Source: Mycobacterium sp.
GTDB taxonomy: Bacteria > Actinomycetota > Actinomycetes > Mycobacteriales > Mycobacteriaceae
Assembly (NCBI GenBank): GCA_019246375.1
Contig: JAFAQO010000384.1
Coordinates: 1-8,648, forward strand
Reading direction: 5' to 3'
Length of the DNA stretch: 8,648 bases
The notes beneath the pieces are model-generated. The model saw only the letters and a list, made by a program, of their open reading frames with translations. It did not search any database and had not been told where the DNA came from. Each line of letters starts with the position of its first letter. The stretch's first letter is position 1. Of this stretch, positions 1 through 6,084 are shown piece after piece. The translations under genes and the position numbers were made by a program.

Positions 1-1
1 G

Positions 2-94
2 GTGGTCGCGGACACCGACGGTCCCCGCCGCGTGCTGGCGACGCTCGGCGCCGTGCTGTTCTGGCCCGTTCTGCTGCTGGCGCACCTGTGCTGA
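2..94 (+). CDS. C-terminal end of an unidentified membrane protein (5' truncated)
   Basis: An open frame runs in from the left edge and stops at TGA 92-94, giving 30 residues. The last ~20 (from VLATLGAVLFWPVLLLAHLC) are strongly hydrophobic and would form one membrane segment ending almost at the C-terminus. Before it lies a short polar, Arg-containing stretch. The reading frame is the same as that of the next gene, but no start codon lies between TGA 92-94 and the GTG at 152, so the two are separate. Too little is visible to name a family. The main reason to call it coding is the open frame and the coherent hydrophobic segment; it could be chance. Confidence 0.5.
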   Translation: MVADTDGPRRVLATLGAVLFWPVLLLAHLC

Positions 95-151
95 CGCCCG
101 GCACGCGGATCGACATCAGCCTGGCGCACCGCCCGGTGGGACGACCGGCCC

Positions 152-952
152 GTGACCGTCGCCGACGCGATGGACTTCTGGTCGTTCGCCGCCGGCGCCG
201 CCAATGTCGTCATGCAACTTTCCTGGCCCGAGATTGGCTATGGGGTGGTCGAGAGCAAGGTCGAATCCGGCAGCCTGATGAAGCATCCGTGGAAGCGGGC
301 GCGCACCACCTTCCAATACCTGGCGGTGGCGGCTCTGGGCAGCGAGGACGACCGTGCCGCCTACCGCCAGGCGGTCGATGCTGTGCATCAGCAGGTCCGG
401 TCCGAGCCTGATAGCCCGGTGAAGTACAGCGCGTTCGACCGCGATCTGCAACTGTGGGTAGCAGCATGTCTTTTCGTCGGGCTGGAAGACACCTACCAGC
501 TTTTGCGTGGCTCATTGACCGACGAACTCGCCGAGCACTTCTACCAGTCGGCGTTCACACTCGGCACCACGCTGCAGGTCACCGAGGACCAATGGCCCCC
601 GACCCGGGCGGATTTTGACCGCTACTGGAACCAGGCGTGTCAGCGGGTCGTGCTGGACGACGTCGTGCGCGGCTATCTGCAGGATCTGATCGACCTCCGG
701 ATGACCACGGTGCTGCTGCGACCGTTGTCCGTCCCGCTGCTGCGGTTCCTCACGACGGGATTTTTGGCGCCGGTGTTCCGTCAGGCCCTTCGGGTCGAAT
801 GGACAGCCGGCCAGCAGCGTCGCTTCGAATACCTGTTCCTGCTGGTGGCTTTTGTCAACCGATTCCTGCCTAAGTTCATCCGGCAGGGCGGCAGTTATCT
901 ACTGCTGGCCGACGTGCGCAACCGAATTCGCCGCCATCGCAGGTTGATTTAA
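152..952 (+). CDS. DUF2236 / MpaB-family putative oxygenase
   Basis: 266 residues, the usual size for bacterial DUF2236 (oxygenase MpaB family) proteins, a mostly helical family related to the heme-dependent latex-clearing protein Lcp. Recognisable family blocks are the N-terminal AAGAANVVMQL stretch (residues 13-23), GYGVVESKVESG (29-40), HPWKRARTTF (45-54), a helix with H79, and YSAFDRDLQLWVAA (92-105). By analogy with Lcp, the basic/Thr cluster at 48-53 and H79 are candidate heme-site residues; this is inference. Hydrophobic stretches at about 185-212 and 226-240 suggest membrane contact. The GTG at 152 is the first start after the preceding stop, so the start is forced, although the Shine-Dalgarno sequence is poor. 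Its substrate is unknown; mycobacterial members are often suspected of acting on lipids or sterols. The remnant at 963 follows directly, probably as one transcript. Confidence 0.8.
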   Translation: MTVADAMDFWSFAAGAANVVMQLSWPEIGYGVVESKVESGSLMKHPWKRARTTFQYLAVAALGSEDDRAAYRQAVDAVHQQVRSEPDSPVKYSAFDRDLQLWVAACLFVGLEDTYQLLRGSLTDELAEHFYQSAFTLGTTLQVTEDQWPPTRADFDRYWNQACQRVVLDDVVRGYLQDLIDLRMTTVLLRPLSVPLLRFLTTGFLAPVFRQALRVEWTAGQQRRFEYLFLLVAFVNRFLPKFIRQGGSYLLLADVRNRIRRHRRLI

Positions 953-958
953 GAGGAG
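953..958 (+). promoter_or_regulatory. Strong ribosome binding site for the small gene at 963
   Basis: GAGGAG lies four bases before the GTG at 963 and begins immediately after the TAA stop of the MpaB-family gene. Such a good Shine-Dalgarno sequence in front of only 27 codons supports the idea that a genuine translated gene once began, or still begins, here. Confidence 0.6.
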
Positions 959-962
959 AGCT

Positions 963-1291
963 GTGAGTAATCGCCGGTCTCTTCTCATGACTGTGGCCGC
1001 CGTACTGGTCGGCGCAGGACTGCTGGCGCTCTGGTGGCCGGTCTAGCTGCACCAGTACGACCGATACGGCGTCCAGATCAGTTGCGGGAGGGGACTTGCC
1101 GCCGGCCTGTCCCAGGAGTCATTTCCGGCGGGGACGGCGGCAGCATCGTCAAGCGGTGCGCCACCGCGCTGCTCGCTCGTCGCGTCTGGGCGATCTCGCT
1201 AACCGTCGTCGATTGGCTGGTGCTTAGCGGCCTCGTGGTTTCCTGCCTTCACCACGCCCCGCACAAGAAGGAAGAAGCCGCACGCACCTGA
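963..1291 (+). pseudogene. Decayed small two-helix membrane protein (stop plus frameshift)
   Basis: A GTG start with a strong Shine-Dalgarno opens a 27-codon frame encoding one membrane helix (MTVAAVLVGAGLLALWWPV), ending at TAG 1044-1046. The same frame continues after the stop with protein-like sequence (LHQYDRYGVQISCG, 1047-1088) and stays plausible to about 1115. From about 1120 the sensible reading moves to another frame, giving GGDGGSIVKRCATALLARR and a second hydrophobic helix (VWAISLTVVDWLVLSG), and ends with a charged tail at TGA 1289-1291. Reassembled, this is a protein of about 109 residues with two helices around a loop holding two cysteines, a common plan for small actinobacterial membrane proteins. 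The net change equals a one-base deletion or two-base insertion near 1109-1130, plus one nonsense mutation. The 27-residue first part could still be made. Alternatives are sequencing error, or a short functional peptide with unrelated downstream sequence. I do not know the function. Confidence 0.6.
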
Positions 1292-1316
1292 AGTTTCGGG
1301 CGATAGTACCGAAACT
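1292..1316. terminator. 8-bp inverted repeat just after the remnant's stop: terminator or operator
   Basis: AGTTTCGG (1292-1299) and CCGAAACT (1309-1316) are perfect reverse complements separated by nine bases, starting on the base after TGA 1289-1291. Placement suggests a transcription terminator for the MpaB-family unit. No U-tract follows, but mycobacterial terminators often lack one. Nested in it is ATAGT/ACTAT (1303-1307 and 1314-1318). Because it lies about 40 bases before marR it could instead be a second regulator site. Confidence 0.45.
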
Positions 1317-1331
1317 ATTCAGCCGAAGCTG

Positions 1332-1347
1332 GACAGCCCAGGCTGTC
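1332..1347. promoter_or_regulatory. Perfect palindrome, candidate MarR operator
   Basis: GACAGCC-CA-GGCTGTC is a 7+7 bp perfect inverted repeat with a two-base centre, the size expected for the operator of a MarR-family dimer. It ends one base before TAGTTT (1348-1353), the best -10 candidate for the regulator gene, so a bound protein would cover the -35/-10 spacer. Autorepression of the marR-oxidoreductase unit is the natural inference. Confidence 0.5.
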
Positions 1348-1353
1348 TAGTTT
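1348..1353 (+). promoter_or_regulatory. Candidate -10 box of the marR unit
   Basis: TAGTTT fits the mycobacterial TANNNT -10 pattern. Transcription would start near 1360, leaving almost no leader before the GTG at 1366 and lying slightly inside the reading frame that begins at GTG 1357. No convincing -35 is seen. No Shine-Dalgarno precedes either GTG, which fits a leaderless or nearly leaderless mRNA. Confidence 0.35.
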
Positions 1354-1356
1354 AGG

Positions 1357-1806
1357 GTGGCGACAGTGGATGGCGTCACCGAGTCAGCGGCAACGGCTGC
1401 CCGTGAGCTGCGGGTGGTGTTTAGCCGGTTGCGGCGTCGACTGAAGGGTCTGGCAACCGGTGGTGACCTGACGCCGTCGCAGACGGCGGTGCTGACCCGG
1501 CTCTGGAAGGAGGGCCCCTCGTCGGCCAGTGCGCTCGCCGCGGCCGAACAGATGCGGCCGCAGTCGATGGCCACCATTTTGGCTGCCCTTGATCAGCACG
1601 GGCTCATCCGGCGCATGCCCGACCCCGAAGACGGTCGACGCCAGGTGATCTCGGTGACTGCCGAGGGCCGGCACCGAGCCGAAAACGACCGTAAGGCGCG
1701 CACCGAGTGGCTGGCTCGCACCATGCAGGACCGGTACTCCGAGCGGGAGCGTCAGGTCATCCTCGACGCATTGTCCCTGCTCGACCGTTTGATCAAACAT
1801 GATTGA
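1357..1806 (+). CDS. MarR-family transcriptional regulator
   Basis: 149 residues, normal for MarR proteins, which bind DNA as dimers through a winged helix-turn-helix and usually release it on binding a small ligand. An N-terminal dimerisation helix (about 10-35) leads into the winged helix: LTPSQTAVLTRLWKEG (38-53), a helix-turn-helix with ASALAAAEQMRPQSMATILAALDQHGLI (57-84), and the wing with the typical DPEDGRRQ motif (89-96) followed by VTAEGR (100-105). C-terminal helices (106-149) complete the dimer interface. GTG 1357 is the first in-frame start; GTG 1366, three codons on, is equally possible and fits the -10 box better. The palindrome just upstream suggests autoregulation. The stop is 15 bases before the oxidoreductase start, so the pair is almost certainly co-transcribed and the regulator probably controls it. 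The ligand is unknown. Confidence 0.9.
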   Translation: MATVDGVTESAATAARELRVVFSRLRRRLKGLATGGDLTPSQTAVLTRLWKEGPSSASALAAAEQMRPQSMATILAALDQHGLIRRMPDPEDGRRQVISVTAEGRHRAENDRKARTEWLARTMQDRYSERERQVILDALSLLDRLIKHD

Positions 1807-1811
1807 AAGGA
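1806..1811 (+). promoter_or_regulatory. Ribosome binding site of the LLM oxidoreductase
   Basis: AAAGGA begins on the last base of the marR stop codon and lies ten bases before the GTG at 1822. It fixes that start and implies translational coupling to the regulator gene. Confidence 0.5.
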
Positions 1812-1821
1812 TTGCAACACA

Positions 1822-2691
1822 GTGGAATTGGGAGTGCATTTCATCGACTTTCTTCCCGGCGACCCGGCGAAGCTGGGCCCGACGCTGGCCGCGACGGCCA
1901 GGACGGCCGAGCAAGGCGGTGCGACTATGTTCACGGTCGCGGATCACTTTTTCCAAATGGAAAACGTTGGACGCGCTGAGGATCCATTCCTGGAGGGCTA
2001 CACCTCGCTGGGCTTTCTGGCCGGGCAGACCGAGCGGATCACGCTGACCATGCTCGTCAGCGGGGTGACCTATCGCTATCCCGGCGTGCTGACCAAAACA
2101 GTCAGCACGCTCGACGTGCTTTCGCAGGGCCGGTCGATGTTAGGTATCGGGGCCGCGTGGTATGAACGCGAGCACGTCGCGCTCGGCATCCCGTATCCGT
2201 CGGTGCGCGAGCGATTCGAGATGTTGGAGGAGACGCTGCAGATCTGCCGGCAGATGTGGAGCCCGGACAACGGCCGCTATGACGGCAAGCACTATCACCT
2301 CGCCGAGACGATCTGTGAGCCACAGCCGATTCGGCGTCCACCGATCCTGATCGGGGGTGCCGGCGAGAAGAAGACGCTGCGACTGGTCGCACAATACGCC
2401 GACGTGTGGAATAGCACGGTTTCGGACGTCGACGAACTTCAACACAAGATCGACGTATTGAGGAGCCATTGCGAGACGGTGGGCCGCGACCCCGGACAGA
2501 TCCGCAAGACCGTCGGTCTGTTCACCGACCCGTTCGAGGACACCAGCGAATACCTGAAGACTGTCGAACGCTACGCCGAGTTGGGCGTCGACATGATCAA
2601 TGCCGGCCCGTTGCCGGGTAATCCGGACCCCGTCGGCTTCGTCCGCCGGCTCGGAGACGAGCTGGTGCCGCGGCTCACCGAAATAGTGTGA
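1822..2691 (+). CDS. LLM-class F420-dependent oxidoreductase (Rv1855c-type family)
   Basis: 289 residues with the pattern of luciferase-like TIM-barrel enzymes that use coenzyme F420, the deazaflavin cofactor of mycobacteria. Visible blocks: the N-terminal strand MELGVHFIDF (1-10), FTVADHFFQM (37-46) with the conserved DHF near the cofactor face, ERITLTMLVSGVTYRYPG (71-88), TLDVLSQGRSMLGIGAAWYEREH (96-118), and the late block RRPPILIGGAGEKKTLRLVAQYADVWN (171-197). The GVTYRxPG and GIGAAWYEREH wording matches the family named after M. tuberculosis Rv1855c. The GTG start is supported by AAAGGA upstream, and the protein begins directly at the first barrel strand, as the family does. It lies 15 bases downstream of the MarR gene and is probably its target. 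The substrate is unknown; F420 rather than FMN is inferred from the family and the host. Confidence 0.88.
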   Translation: MELGVHFIDFLPGDPAKLGPTLAATARTAEQGGATMFTVADHFFQMENVGRAEDPFLEGYTSLGFLAGQTERITLTMLVSGVTYRYPGVLTKTVSTLDVLSQGRSMLGIGAAWYEREHVALGIPYPSVRERFEMLEETLQICRQMWSPDNGRYDGKHYHLAETICEPQPIRRPPILIGGAGEKKTLRLVAQYADVWNSTVSDVDELQHKIDVLRSHCETVGRDPGQIRKTVGLFTDPFEDTSEYLKTVERYAELGVDMINAGPLPGNPDPVGFVRRLGDELVPRLTEIV

Positions 2692-2808
2692 GCGGCGGGT
2701 TTTTTCGGCGGGCCTGCCGCGCTGTACGGTTGTGTCGGCGTTCGGCGGCGACGCGGCCCGCGCGGTTTTCGCCGCGGGGTACCGGTGGGCGCGTTACGGT
2801 GGATCGCC
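2692..2808. other. Intergenic region with a GC-rich hairpin and no gene
   Basis: 117 bases separate the oxidoreductase from the membrane-protein start. The region has a T-run (2700-2705) and a possible hairpin, CCCGCG (2757-2762) with CGCGGG (2773-2778) around a ten-base loop, which could terminate the marR unit. There is no U-tract after it. Open frames crossing the gap have no family signature. Confidence 0.3.
2795..2800 (+). promoter_or_regulatory. Candidate -10 of a leaderless promoter
   Basis: TACGGT fits TANNNT and lies eight bases before the ATG at 2809, so transcription would start at or next to the A of ATG. No Shine-Dalgarno is present, consistent with a leaderless mRNA. This is the main reason to prefer ATG 2809 over the in-frame GTG at 2785. 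Confidence 0.45.
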
Positions 2809-3330
2809 ATGAATGTCTTGACCGCTCCCGCGAATTTCGGTCACTCGGACTGCGAGCGCATCGTAGTCGGAGCGCTGGCTCAGCCCGTCCTGGCCGTCAC
2901 CAGCCTGGCCTACGTGGCCGCCGGGATGGCCGTACTTTCCTGGGCGGTGCGGATCAGGTCGCCGCTGGCTGGGGCTGCCGGAGTTGCGCTCGTGGCGGTC
3001 GGGGCCGGCAGCTTCGCCTACCACGGGCCCCAGCCGTCATGGGCGAAGCTCGCCCACGACTGGCCCATCGTCGCCGCAGGAGCGGTGTACGCCGCCGGCC
3101 TGGCCCGGAGCGGGCGCCGGCAGCGGTGGTCGGCCTGGGCGGCACCGGCCGGGGTCTTTGCGCTGGGAATGGCCGCCTACGCCGCGGGACGCTCCGGGTC
3201 GCCGCTGTGCCGGCCCGACAGCCTGTGGCAGTACCACGGCGCCTGGCACGTCCTCTCTGCCGCTGCCGCCGGATGGGCCGCCCAGGCCATGGCGTCGGGC
3301 CCGCCGGTGAGCGTCGACCAGACCGGATAG
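2809..3330 (+). CDS. CREST-superfamily (alkaline-ceramidase-like) membrane protein
   Basis: 173 residues with about six hydrophobic segments (roughly 20-46, 52-70, 84-99, 109-127, 143-162, the first perhaps split). The conserved residues of the CREST membrane hydrolases (alkaline ceramidases, PAQR receptors, Per1, SID-1, TMEM8) appear in order: Ser68-x3-His72 in GSFAYHG, Asp84 in AHDWP, and His143-x3-His147 in YHGAWH. In this superfamily the three histidines and the aspartate hold a zinc ion for amide hydrolysis. The start DCERIVVGALAQPVLAVTSLAYVAAG also resembles the ceramidase N-terminal Cys-Glu and first helix. It is shorter than eukaryotic ceramidases (about 260) but matches compact bacterial forms. 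A lipid amide hydrolase or related membrane enzyme is inferred; the substrate is not known. ATG 2809 was chosen over GTG 2785 for its position after a -10 box. Confidence 0.7.
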   Translation: MNVLTAPANFGHSDCERIVVGALAQPVLAVTSLAYVAAGMAVLSWAVRIRSPLAGAAGVALVAVGAGSFAYHGPQPSWAKLAHDWPIVAAGAVYAAGLARSGRRQRWSAWAAPAGVFALGMAAYAAGRSGSPLCRPDSLWQYHGAWHVLSAAAAGWAAQAMASGPPVSVDQTG

Positions 3331-3560
3331 CCCGCGGTGAAGACGGGCCGGGCAGCATCCGGCACGTTGACATTGGTAGGACATGGACTACGGGAATCGC
3401 GGCTCTGATTCGTGCCCAGGCAACTGGCACAAGCGACTTAGCAGAACCGGCGATTAGTCGGTGCGCACGGCGATTGGCGCTCGTGTCAGATCTACGCTAA
3501 GCCAACGGTTTCTTGCCGCGGGCTCTTTGCTATCGCAGCAGCGGCGGGCATCCTTGCCCT
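3331..3560. other. Intergenic stretch, no gene seen; weak promoter candidate
   Basis: 230 bases between the CREST-like gene and the cation transporter. The only notable signal is a perfect TTGACA -35 hexamer (3367-3372) followed after 16 bases by TACGGG (3389-3394), a poor -10. If used, it would give the transporter mRNA a leader of about 160 bases. No tRNA or recognised riboswitch fold was seen, nor a credible coding frame. Confidence 0.3.
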
Positions 3561-4481
3561 ATGCATCTGATTGGCGGAGTCCGTGACCCAGCGGCAAGTT
3601 TTCCACTCACTACCGCTGTGGATGATGTAGGCGAGCGTCGGCAGGCCAACCGTGCGGTCGTAGTGAGTGCCGTCGGCCTGATGCTGACGGGGCTAATCGA
3701 ATTGGCTATCGCGCTGGTGTCCGGCTCGGTGGCGCTGTTAGGTGATGCGCTGCACAACTTGTCGGACGTGTCGACCAGCGTTGTCGTGTTCGTCGGGTTT
3801 CGGGCATCACGCAAAATCGCCACCGAACGATATCCCTACGGCTACGAGCGCGCCGAAGATCTCGCCGGAATCGGTCTGGCACTGGTGATTTGGGGCAGTG
3901 CCCTGGTCGCCGGTTTTGAAAGTGTCACCAAGCTGCTCCGGCATGGCAGCACCACTCACCTGGGTTGGGGCATCGTGGCGGCGGGGGTGGGTATCGCGGG
4001 CAATCAGTTAGTGGCCCACTACAAGCTGGTGGTGGGCAGGCGGATCGGCTCAGCAACCATGGTGGCCGACGCCAAGCATTCGTGGTTGGACGCGTTGTCC
4101 TCAGCCGGGGCAATGGCCGGGCTGATCGGCGTGGCCCTCGGCTGCGGTTGGGGGGACGCGATCGCTGGAATCATTGTCACTGGATTCATCTGCCATGTCG
4201 GTTGGGAGGTGACGACCGTTATCGGGCACCGCCTACTCGACGGTGTCGACCCTGAAATCATCACGACCGCCGAAACCGTCGCCACCACGGTGCACGGTGT
4301 CAACCATGCGCATGCCCGAGCCCGCTGGACCGGGCGGACCCTACGCGTTGAGGTTGAAGGCTTCCTGGACCCTGACACGGCACTCGCCGCAGCCGATCAG
4401 ATCGGTCGCAGCGTAGCCGACGCGCTCGCGGCACAAATTCCGGGAATGCGCAGCTTCACGTGGACGGCGCGAGCCGCCTGA
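3561..4481 (+). CDS. Cation diffusion facilitator (CDF) efflux transporter, probably zinc
   Basis: 306 residues, a typical CDF length. CDF proteins are dimeric metal-proton antiporters that export divalent cations from the cytoplasm. Six membrane helices are visible at about 32-54, 57-80, 103-120, 134-158, 176-194 and 198-218, followed by a cytoplasmic domain (about 225-306) with a ferredoxin-like strand pattern. The transport-site motifs are HNLSD (His65, Asp69) in helix 2 and HSWLD (His173, Asp177) in helix 5, an HD-HD site. The RYPYGYERAEDLAG block (90-103) is a family signature. HD-HD sites are generally zinc-preferring, while DD-HD also admits cadmium or iron. ATG 3561 puts about 30 cytoplasmic residues before helix 1; a TTG at 3513 would add 16 residues without family resemblance. 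The Shine-Dalgarno is weak. No metal-sensing regulator lies next to it. It converges with lpqL. Confidence 0.88.
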   Translation: MHLIGGVRDPAASFPLTTAVDDVGERRQANRAVVVSAVGLMLTGLIELAIALVSGSVALLGDALHNLSDVSTSVVVFVGFRASRKIATERYPYGYERAEDLAGIGLALVIWGSALVAGFESVTKLLRHGSTTHLGWGIVAAGVGIAGNQLVAHYKLVVGRRIGSATMVADAKHSWLDALSSAGAMAGLIGVALGCGWGDAIAGIIVTGFICHVGWEVTTVIGHRLLDGVDPEIITTAETVATTVHGVNHAHARARWTGRTLRVEVEGFLDPDTALAAADQIGRSVADALAAQIPGMRSFTWTARAA

Positions 4482-4505
4482 ACCAAACCGCGACTACGGC
4501 GCGTT

Positions 4506-4518
4506 CACGCTGCGCGTG
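4506..4518. terminator. Weak hairpin between convergent genes
   Basis: CACGC-TGC-GCGTG forms a five-base-pair stem in the 50-base gap between the stops of the CDF gene and lpqL. Position suits a shared terminator, but the stem is short and there is no T-run on either strand. Confidence 0.22.
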
Positions 4519-4531
4519 GCCGCAGCAAACA

Positions 4532-6034
4532 TCAGTGCTCGGTCACCCTGTGGCGGGTGCGGTCGTCACGGACCGGAACTCCGTTGCGGCCACTGAGATC
4601 CTGCGCGTAAAGCCCGACCGCGTAGGCGACTCCACCGCCGAGGACGCCGAGTGCGGTTCGGTCGACATGGTCGAGCGTGTCCGTCTTCTGGTGGTAATTG
4701 GGATCGAACGGCTGGTTGGCGGTTCCGCCCCACAGCTTCGCTTGCTCGTCGGACTTCTTCGCCTCGGCACCCGAGAACAGCCCACCAGACGGGATACCCG
4801 CCGTGGTGAAGCCGTCGTAGTCCGACCGACCGTCGAACGAGGTGTCTTGGGGGGTCTTGCCGGCCGACTTCACGTAGGCAACCAACGTGCGCTCGATGGC
4901 GGCCGAGCCTTCGGGCACCACTGGCTGTCCTCGCTGGTCTGCCGGCAGCGATTGGTCCCCGTCGTAGGTGAAATAGCCCGGATTGGGCGATCCCAGCATG
5001 TCGAAGTTCAAGTACAGCGCGATGTCCTTGAGCCCGTCCTCGTTCAGCGACTCGACGTACTTGCGTGATCCGATCAGCCCGAGCTCTTCGGCGCCCCAGA
5101 AACCGAACCGCACGGTGTTGTGGATGTGCGGCGAACTACCAAGTTGCACTGCAGTTTCCAGTACTGCCGCCACCCCGGAGCCGTTGTCGTTGATCCCCGG
5201 TCCCTCGGGCACGCTGTCCAGGTGCGCGCCGGCCATCACCACGTCGGTGGTCGACCCGGTCTTGGTCTGCGCGATCACGTTGCGAGCCTGAAACGTCTGG
5301 GTGTTCGCGTTGAGTTTGAGCGTGGTCGGACCGGGCTTCGCCCGCAGCTGCGCCCCGTCGCCCTTCGTCACACTGACCACTGGAATCTTGACGTCGGTGT
5401 TTTCTCCCAAGGTGCCGCCCATCTGCTTCTCGTCGACGTTGTCGGCGATGACCAACGCAACCGCACCGCGCTGCACGACGACGTCCTCCTTCTGGCTGAA
5501 CGGGCACGTGCCGCGGTCCACCAGCACGACGGCGCCCTGCACCGGCAGCCCGTCGTAATCAGAAGCGGTGCAGCCTGGGCTGTCCTCTGCGGGCGCGGCG
5601 ACCAGGGGCCCGCTCACCCCGTCCGGCGGGGTGGCAATGCTGAACGCCAGAGCATGTGCCTCCACGGTCTTGCCGCCGACTGTCACCGATCCCGGGTCAG
5701 CATGGAAGACCCGCGCTTGGAACTGCGGTGTCTCCACGTCAAACCCGCTGTGCCGCAACGTATCCACCACGTAATCGACGCTAGCGTCATAGCCTGGAGT
5801 GCCCACCGCGCGGGTGCCGTTGTTGGCGTTGGCGATGTCTTGCAGTTTCGACAGGTGCGCCATCATGGCGTCGGTCGTGACCCGGCCGCGCACGGCGGCG
5901 GCGAAATCAGCGGCGGCCGATTTTGGCGTCGTCGGCTGCGAACTCCCGGCCGAGCGGCTGCAGCCGCCGATCAGAAAGGCAACGGCAGCAACCACGGCGA
6001 GCATCGCCGACATCACCCTCGATTTCTTTTCCAC
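4532..6034 (-). CDS. lpqL: Lipoprotein aminopeptidase LpqL (M28 family)
   Basis: 500 residues, the size I recall for M. tuberculosis LpqL (Rv0418), and the sequence resembles it along its length. A signal peptide with basic start, hydrophobic core (about 8-21) and lipobox I-G-G-C places the lipidated cysteine at residue 25, so the protein should be anchored outside the cytoplasmic membrane. A PA (protease-associated) domain spans about 140-225 (GAVVLVDRGTCPF at 167-179). The M28 zinc-peptidase domain follows: His271 and Asp273 in AGAHLDSVPEG, Asp283 in GINDNGSGVAA, Glu316-Glu317 in FWGAEELG, Asp345 in YLNFDMLG, and His448 in NYHQKTDTLDH. These are the two-zinc ligands and catalytic acids of the family, and all are present. 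It should remove N-terminal residues from peptides in the cell envelope. GTG 6034 follows a candidate leaderless promoter. It lies 50 bases after the MEDS-STAS gene on the same strand, so read-through is possible. Confidence 0.93.
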   Translation of the reverse strand: MEKKSRVMSAMLAVVAAVAFLIGGCSRSAGSSQPTTPKSAAADFAAAVRGRVTTDAMMAHLSKLQDIANANNGTRAVGTPGYDASVDYVVDTLRHSGFDVETPQFQARVFHADPGSVTVGGKTVEAHALAFSIATPPDGVSGPLVAAPAEDSPGCTASDYDGLPVQGAVVLVDRGTCPFSQKEDVVVQRGAVALVIADNVDEKQMGGTLGENTDVKIPVVSVTKGDGAQLRAKPGPTTLKLNANTQTFQARNVIAQTKTGSTTDVVMAGAHLDSVPEGPGINDNGSGVAAVLETAVQLGSSPHIHNTVRFGFWGAEELGLIGSRKYVESLNEDGLKDIALYLNFDMLGSPNPGYFTYDGDQSLPADQRGQPVVPEGSAAIERTLVAYVKSAGKTPQDTSFDGRSDYDGFTTAGIPSGGLFSGAEAKKSDEQAKLWGGTANQPFDPNYHQKTDTLDHVDRTALGVLGGGVAYAVGLYAQDLSGRNGVPVRDDRTRHRVTEH

Positions 6035-6041
6035 CGCGCCC

Positions 6042-6047
6042 AGGTTA
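6042..6047 (-). promoter_or_regulatory. Candidate leaderless -10 for lpqL
   Basis: On the minus strand TAACCT fits TANNNT and lies seven bases before the GTG at 6034, placing the transcription start at the initiation codon. No Shine-Dalgarno is present. It suggests lpqL can be expressed independently of the MEDS genes upstream. Confidence 0.45.
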
Positions 6048-6084
6048 GACGGCTTATGCGCCCGACCACGACGGCACAGTCAGG

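Noticed and set aside
1384..1956. A 190-residue minus-strand open frame opposite marR
   Set aside because: Arg/Gln-rich with no recognisable motif, and opposite a clear MarR winged helix.
3367..3394. TTGACA-N16-TACGGG as a firm promoter for the CDF gene
   Set aside because: The -35 is perfect but the -10 lacks the final T of TANNNT and the start codon is about 165 bases away; noted only as a weak candidate.
2688..3500. A 270-residue plus-strand open frame across the CREST-like gene
   Set aside because: Arg-rich shadow frame; the overlapping frame has membrane helices, conserved Ser/His/Asp positions and a good -10 before its ATG.
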